From NCBI RefSeq assembly GCF_000962825.1, contig NZ_JZKF01000152.1:1-9623 (forward strand): a stretch of DNA of 9,623 nt, in the 5' to 3' direction. The notes below the pieces were generated by a model, which made no database searches, was not told the DNA's origin, and saw nothing but the letters and a program-made list of their open reading frames with translations. Source of the DNA: Actinoplanes rectilineatus. GTDB lineage: Bacteria > Actinomycetota > Actinomycetes > Mycobacteriales > Micromonosporaceae. The position numbers and the translations under genes were made by a program. Shown here one piece after another: positions 5,667 through 9,623 of the stretch. The number at the start of each line of letters is the position of its first letter. Position 1 is the first letter of the stretch.

Positions 5667-8600
5667 ATGCCCGACTTTCACATCCCCAACGACCCGCAAT
5701 GGCAGTGGGCGTACGACCTGATCCTCGTCGCCACCGGCGGTGAGTTTCCGAAGGCCGACCCCGCCGCCCTGCGGGCCATGGGCGACGAACTGAACACGCT
5801 CGCCAGCACCATCATCAACGGCATGGGCGCCACCGCCAACCTCGGTTACGGACTGGCGGGCAGCCTGCAGGGCCCGGCGATGGACGCGTTCCAGCAGTAC
5901 CAGGTCGGCATCACCAAGAACATCCCGGCGGGTGGCAACATCTCGCTGGCCCTGGGCGGGTCGGCGTACAACTTCGCGCTCGACTCCGAGAACACCCAGT
6001 ACAACATCATCATCGCGGCCTTCACCCAGGTCGTGGAGATCGCCATCGCGATGGCGACCGGCTTCGGCGCGGCAGCGGTCCCGGCGCTGATCAAGATCGG
6101 CCAGCAGATCGTTCAGACGCTGATCGACTTCCTCCGGATGCGCCTGCAGAACATGCTGGCGAGACTCGCCTGGGAGGCGTTCCAGGAGGGCCTGGAGGAG
6201 CTGTGGCAGAGCGCCGCCGCCAACCTGGCCCAGATCGCCGAGGGCAACACCAGCACCATCCGGTGGAAAGACCTCGGCATGTCCTTCCTCGGTGGCGCGG
6301 TCATCGGCGGCGGTGTCAGCGGCTTCCACATGATCGGCGGCAAGCTCTACCCGAACATCAACAAGAACCTCTTCACGCGGGAGGCGCTGTCCGCCGGCGC
6401 CGAAACCTTCATGGAGGGCCTGTTCACCATGATGGTGGGCGGCGGCGGCTTCAACCCGTGGGCCACCGTCACGTCGTCGCTGATCGGCGGTTACGCCCAC
6501 CACTACGCCACCGAGATCGGCAACAGCTACGGCCCGAACGCGGGCGGCAACAACCCGCCCTCGATCGACTCCCCCAACAAGATCAATGTCCCGCCCGCCA
6601 ACACCCCGCCCGCCACAGGCGTAGACGGTCCCGCAGTCCCCTCCGGCACCGGCACCCAGACCGGCGAAGGCCCTCAAACCGGTGGCGGCACTCAGACTGG
6701 TGGCGGCACCCAAACCGGTGGCGGCACTCAGACAGGCGGCGGCACCCAAACCGGTGGCGGAGTCCAAACCGGAGCCCCAGAGACCACCGGCGGCCAGGCA
6801 ACCACCGGAACAGGCACGGGTGCCGGCGTAGGAACCGGCGTCGGGACTGGCACTGGCACTGGCACTGGCACTGGCAGCCAGGTCAACACCGGAAACCAGA
6901 CCGGGACCAACGCCCCGGTCAGCGGCGGTACACAAACCGGAACCGGCGCTCAGACCGAAACGGGCACACAAACCGGGACGGGAGCACAGACCGGAACGGG
7001 CGCCCAAACCGGAACGGGCGCCCAAACCGGAACGGGCGCACAGACCGGAACGGGAGCACAGACCGGAACGGGCGCCCAAACCGGAACCGGCGCTCAAACC
7101 GGCGGCCAGGTCACTACGGGCAACCAGACCGGAACCCCGGCCACCGGCGCTGCCCCCGTCGCAGTCGGCGGCACCACTGCCCCGCAGACGGGTGGCGGTC
7201 TCCCCGGCTTCGACAGCGCTTCTCCTGGTGCTGCGCCTGCGACACAGCCTTCCACCAGCCCGGCCACCGGAGACGCCTCCACCGGTAACCCGGCCACCAA
7301 CGCACCCACAACCGGTGCTCCCACAACCGGCAACCCGGCCACCAACGCACCCACAACCGGTGCTCCCACAACCGGCAACCCAGCGACCAACACGCCCGTC
7401 ACCGGCGCCCCCACCACGGGCAACCCCACTACAGGCAACCCCACTACCAACGCACCGGTCACCGCCGAAACTCCGGCTGCGAGTGCCCCCACCACAGGGA
7501 ACCCGGCCACCAACGCACCGGTTACCGGCAACCCGGCCACCAGCGCACCCGTAGCCGAGGCTCCGACCACAAGTGCTCCCACAACGGGAAACCCGGCAAC
7601 CAACACACCGGTCACGAACGCACCCACCACGGGAAACCCGGCAACCAACACACCGGTCACGAACGCACCCACCACGGGTAATCCGGCGGCGAACGCGCCT
7701 GCGACGGGGACACCTACGACCGGTTCCCCGGCGACGAATGTTCCCTCGACGAATACGCCGGTAGCGGCACAGCCCGCACCCCCGACCGCCGATGTCACCG
7801 GTTCCACCCCCACGTCGGTGCCGTCTCCCGTCGCCCAGACGCCGACAGTCCAGACCCCGGCCACTCAGTCCCCCAGCGTCGAGACCCCCACAACGCAAAC
7901 TCCGGCTACCCAGACTCCGGTCGCCCAGACCCCTGTCAGCCAGACACCCAGCACTCAAACGCCCAGCACTCAAACGCCCAGCACCCAGACCTCGCCGAAC
8001 ACCCAACCGGCGTCCAACACCCAGACCTCACCCAGCACCCAACCGGCCTCCAACACCCAGACGTCGCCCAACACCCAGACCTCGCCCAGCGTCCAGACGT
8101 CGCCGAGCGTCCAGACGTCACCCGACAGCACGACCGATCGTTCGACGCCGCCACCAGCGCAGGCTCCGACCGGCGGCTTGACGGTAGACGTCCCCACCAG
8201 CGTCGACACCCCGGTAACGGCAGCCCCGACAACGGAAACCCCGACCACGCAGACCCCGGCCACCCAGGTTCCCGCGGTCCAGACCCCGACGGCTCAGACC
8301 CCCACCACGAACACGCCCACGACGAACGCCCCCGGAACCCAGGACAGGTCCCCCGCCCAGGACAAGCCGGGCACCCAGACTTCCCAGACTCCGCAGGCTC
8401 CCCCGTCGGCCCCGACAGCACCGACGGCCGTGCCCACCTCGGTGGACATCCCCACGGAGGTTGCGCCCGCCACCGACCCGAAGATCGAACTGGAGCAGCA
8501 GCCCGCCCCGGCCACCCAGATCGACTTCAGCGGCGACACCGGCACGGACACCAGCAGCGACACCGACTCGATCTTCAGCAACGACAGCGACGTCGACAGC

Positions 8601-9623
8601 GACACCGACTCGATCTTCAGTCGGGACGGCGACTCCGACATGGACAGCGATCTCGAGTCGCTCTACGACAGTGACGACGACGCGGTGGACACCGCGCCGG
8701 AGACCAAGGCCGGCCCGATCGCCCCGCCCCCGGCCGTCAACGTCCACACCCCGTCGCAGGCGCCCCGGCGCGCCGCCCCCACCCCGGCGGGTCCGCGTCC
8801 GTCGACCCGTCCGATGCCGCAGGTTCTGGGTGACCGCGGTGGCCGCCCGTTCCAGAACTCCCAGAACATGTACCAGTTCAAGCAGGTCGGCGACCCCGTC
8901 ACGCTCGGACGGCTGGGCCCCCGTAACGATCACACCGCTGACAAACCGGCCTACCTCGCCACGGTTCCGGTGGTTCCCGGGGACAACGTCGGCGACATCA
9001 TCAACACGTACGCGCAAGGTTTCTCCCCGGACACGTCGAACGGCCGTTTCGGCCTGGTCATCGGGGTGAACGGTTTCGCCCGTCCAGGTTCGGAGTCCTC
9101 GGTCGAGTCGCGGATCCAGCAGACGATCGATCAGGTCCGTGACTCGAATCCGCCGTTCCCGGTCACCATTGTCGGCTTCACCTGGAACAACTCGCGGATC
9201 GGGCCGAACGATTCGCCGGGTCAGGACACCATCCCGTACGCCGCGATCCGCGAGACCCTGGTCCGGCACCCGCAGTCCGAGCAGTTGCTGAACAGTCTGC
9301 AGGAGCAGGCCGGCGACAACCCCACCTTCATTCACACCGGTGACGCCGACGTCGCCTCGATGACGAATCTGTTCAACAATGCCGACACGGCCATCAACAG
9401 CCGGCCCGATCTGCAGATCATCAGTGGTGGTTACACCCTGGACAGTGCGCCCACCCCGGCCGCGAATCAGGCGAACCATCGGGATCAGCAGGTTCGTCAG
9501 GCGATGGCCGGTGTCGATCCGCGTTCGGTGTACATGCCCGAGCCGAACACGTTCGTCCGGGTCGACAATTCCAGCCTGGAAACCGACATCACCTTCGGCG
9601 TGCGTAACGACCCGCAGGGCGAC
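5667..9623 (+). CDS. giant CpnT-like T7SS effector candidate with repeat linker and GT-A-like C-terminal region, 3' end outside window
   Basis: The frame is open from ATG 5667 to the right edge (1319 codons, no stop). Residues 1-110 ([33 protein letters not shown]) fit the WXG100-like N-terminal domain of actinobacterial CpnT-type toxins. Hydrophobic segments lie near 112-142, 205-225 and 250-280. Residues about 295-950 are Pro/Thr/Gly/Gln/Ser low complexity with several repeat arrays. Residues 957-1005 are Ser/Asp-rich and acidic. From about 1052 the protein is globular: predicted strands at 1096-1102, 1127-1134, 1165-1172 and 1219-1228, the last ending in D1226-A-D1228. That order with a DxD suggests a GT-A glycosyltransferase, though I cannot name a family. 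The ATG has only AGGA one base upstream, a poor ribosome site, so translation may depend on the preceding gene. The true toxin domain or an immunity gene may lie beyond the edge. Gene and N-terminal class are firm; the enzyme call is tentative. Confidence 0.85.
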   Translation, partial: MPDFHIPNDPQWQWAYDLILVATGGEFPKADPAALRAMGDELNTLASTIINGMGATANLGYGLAGSLQGPAMDAFQQYQVGITKNIPAGGNISLALGGSAYNFALDSENTQYNIIIAAFTQVVEIAIAMATGFGAAAVPALIKIGQQIVQTLIDFLRMRLQNMLARLAWEAFQEGLEELWQSAAANLAQIAEGNTSTIRWKDLGMSFLGGAVIGGGVSGFHMIGGKLYPNINKNLFTREALSAGAETFMEGLFTMMVGGGGFNPWATVTSSLIGGYAHHYATEIGNSYGPNAGGNNPPSIDSPNKINVPPANTPPATGVDGPAVPSGTGTQTGEGPQTGGGTQTGGGTQTGGGTQTGGGTQTGGGVQTGAPETTGGQATTGTGTGAGVGTGVGTGTGTGTGTGSQVNTGNQTGTNAPVSGGTQTGTGAQTETGTQTGTGAQTGTGAQTGTGAQTGTGAQTGTGAQTGTGAQTGTGAQTGGQVTTGNQTGTPATGAAPVAVGGTTAPQTGGGLPGFDSASPGAAPATQPSTSPATGDASTGNPATNAPTTGAPTTGNPATNAPTTGAPTTGNPATNTPVTGAPTTGNPTTGNPTTNAPVTAETPAASAPTTGNPATNAPVTGNPATSAPVAEAPTTSAPTTGNPATNTPVTNAPTTGNPATNTPVTNAPTTGNPAANAPATGTPTTGSPATNVPSTNTPVAAQPAPPTADVTGSTPTSVPSPVAQTPTVQTPATQSPSVETPTTQTPATQTPVAQTPVSQTPSTQTPSTQTPSTQTSPNTQPASNTQTSPSTQPASNTQTSPNTQTSPSVQTSPSVQTSPDSTTDRSTPPPAQAPTGGLTVDVPTSVDTPVTAAPTTETPTTQTPATQVPAVQTPTAQTPTTNTPTTNAPGTQDRSPAQDKPGTQTSQTPQAPPSAPTAPTAVPTSVDIPTEVAPATDPKIELEQQPAPATQIDFSGDTGTDTSSDTDSIFSNDSDVDSDTDSIFSRDGDSDMDSDLESLYDSDDDAVDTAPETKAGPIAPPPAVNVHTPSQAPRRAAPTPAGPRPSTRPMPQVLGDRGGRPFQNSQNMYQFKQVGDPVTLGRLGPRNDHTADKPAYLATVPVVPGDNVGDIINTYAQGFSPDTSNGRFGLVIGVNGFARPGSESSVESRIQQTIDQVRDSNPPFPVTIVGFTWNNSRIGPNDSPGQDTIPYAAIRETLVRHPQSEQLLNSLQEQAGDNPTFIHTGDADVASMTNLFNNADTAINSRPDLQIISGGYTLDSAPTPAANQANHRDQQVRQAMAGVDPRSVYMPEPNTFVRVDNSSLETDITFGVRNDPQGD
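6681..6770 (+). repeat. 18-bp repeat encoding GGGTQT, 5 units
   Basis: Five consecutive 18-bp units encode GGGTQT four times and GGGVQT once, preceded by a related GEGPQT unit. Synonymous differences between units show the array is not freshly duplicated. Confidence 0.9.
6846..6875 (+). repeat. perfect hexanucleotide repeat (ACTGGC)5
   Basis: Five identical ACTGGC units encode alternating Thr-Gly, continuing a diverged Gly-Thr/Gly-Val stretch just upstream. Perfect identity at a 6-bp period makes slippage likely, and each gain or loss keeps the reading frame. Confidence 0.9.
6939..7100 (+). repeat. 18-bp repeat encoding GTGAQT, 9 units
   Basis: Nine contiguous 18-bp units (162 bp) encode GTGAQT, except the second, which reads ETGTQT. 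Units differ mainly by CAA/CAG and GCC/GCA choices, and some neighbours are identical. It is the same kind of hexapeptide as the GGGTQT array upstream, so the two probably share an origin. Confidence 0.92.
7287..7715 (+). repeat. 45-bp repeat encoding NPATNAPxTxAPTTG units
   Basis: A 15-residue unit of the type NPATN-(A/T)-P-(T/V)-T-(G/N)-AP-TTG recurs through this stretch. The copies at 7287-7331 and 7332-7376 are identical over all 45 bases. Those at 7590-7634 and 7635-7679 differ only at the last base. Between them lie shorter and diverged partial units. Two separate recent duplications within an older array explain the pattern. Confidence 0.9.
7840..8340 (+). repeat. QTP/QTS-type short repeats
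   Basis: Short Gln-Thr-Pro and Gln-Thr-Ser motifs recur every four to seven residues. They include successive 15-bp PSTQT units near 7947-7990 and alternating [14 protein letters not shown] and SVQTSP units to about 8110. After a non-repetitive gap ([15 protein letters not shown]) a second QTP stretch runs from about 8225 to 8340. Such Thr/Pro/Ser-rich sequence is probably extended and unstructured. Confidence 0.8.
8556..8620 (+). repeat. acidic Ser/Asp repeat (SDTDSIFS) in the giant protein
   Basis: A 23-base sequence encoding SDTDSIFS occurs identically at 8556-8578 and 8598-8620, a 42-bp (14-residue) period. Around it, residues 957-1005 are dominated by Asp and Ser and end in a DSDDD cluster. 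The stretch separates the Pro/Thr-rich linker from the globular C-terminal region. It could bind divalent metal or act as a charged spacer; nothing in the sequence decides this. Confidence 0.85.

Noticed and set aside
6203..7288. A 361-codon plus-strand frame rich in Arg, His and Asn
   Set aside because: It is an out-of-frame reading of the giant gene, caused by 18-bp repeats that stay open in several frames.
4371..8006. A 3.6-kb open frame on the minus strand (1211 codons)
   Set aside because: It is antisense to three genes, including the repeat linker. Its product is Gly/Arg/Cys-rich low complexity, while the plus strand shows recognisable families, overlaps and ribosome sites.
6681..8340. 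Regular direct repeats considered as a CRISPR array
   Set aside because: The repeats are contiguous, coding, in frame and without unique spacers, so they are protein repeats.
8118..9479. A 453-codon minus-strand frame
   Set aside because: It mirrors the giant gene's linker and globular region. The product is Arg/Gly/Val-rich with no motif, and the plus frame reads as a structured domain.

Overview
The window looks like chromosomal DNA of a high-GC actinomycete. Third codon positions are almost all G or C, TTG and GTG starts occur, and WXG100-family genes sit beside a YbaB-like gene and a very large CpnT-like gene. A Micromonosporaceae/Actinoplanes-type host is a reasonable guess, but no marker gene here proves it. 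The locus looks like a type VII secretion (T7SS/ESX) substrate region. No core secretion genes (EccB/C/D/E, mycosin) are present in the window.

Layout: two transcription units diverge from a 290-bp intergenic region (3755-4044). The left unit (minus strand) reads, in order of transcription: a WXG100 protein (3434-3754), a second WXG100 protein (3087-3389), a 280-aa unrecognised protein with a helical C-terminal half (2110-2952), and a long WXG-domain protein with a Gly/Pro/Ser/Thr tail (1-2038) that runs off the left edge. A perfect 12-bp hairpin follows the second WXG100 gene and may set different levels for the WXG100 pair and the downstream genes. The right unit (plus strand) has a YbaB/EbfC-like gene with a TTG start (4045-4461), a 394-aa protein with a WXG-like head and a degenerate 21-23-residue repeat (4458-5642), and a giant gene (5667 to beyond 9623). 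The giant protein has a CpnT-like N-terminal domain with hydrophobic segments, about 650 residues of nested low-complexity repeats, a short Ser/Asp-rich acidic stretch and a globular C-terminal region. That region has an alternating strand/helix pattern and a DAD motif resembling a GT-A glycosyltransferase.

Working model (inference): the WXG100 pair are T7SS partners or escorts, the YbaB-like protein is a chaperone or regulator comparable to mycobacterial EspL, and the giant protein is an exported effector or toxin whose C-terminus may be a glycosyltransferase. Its last part and any immunity gene lie beyond the right edge. Much of both outer genes is repeat sequence with open reading frames on several frames and both strands; those were judged shadows.
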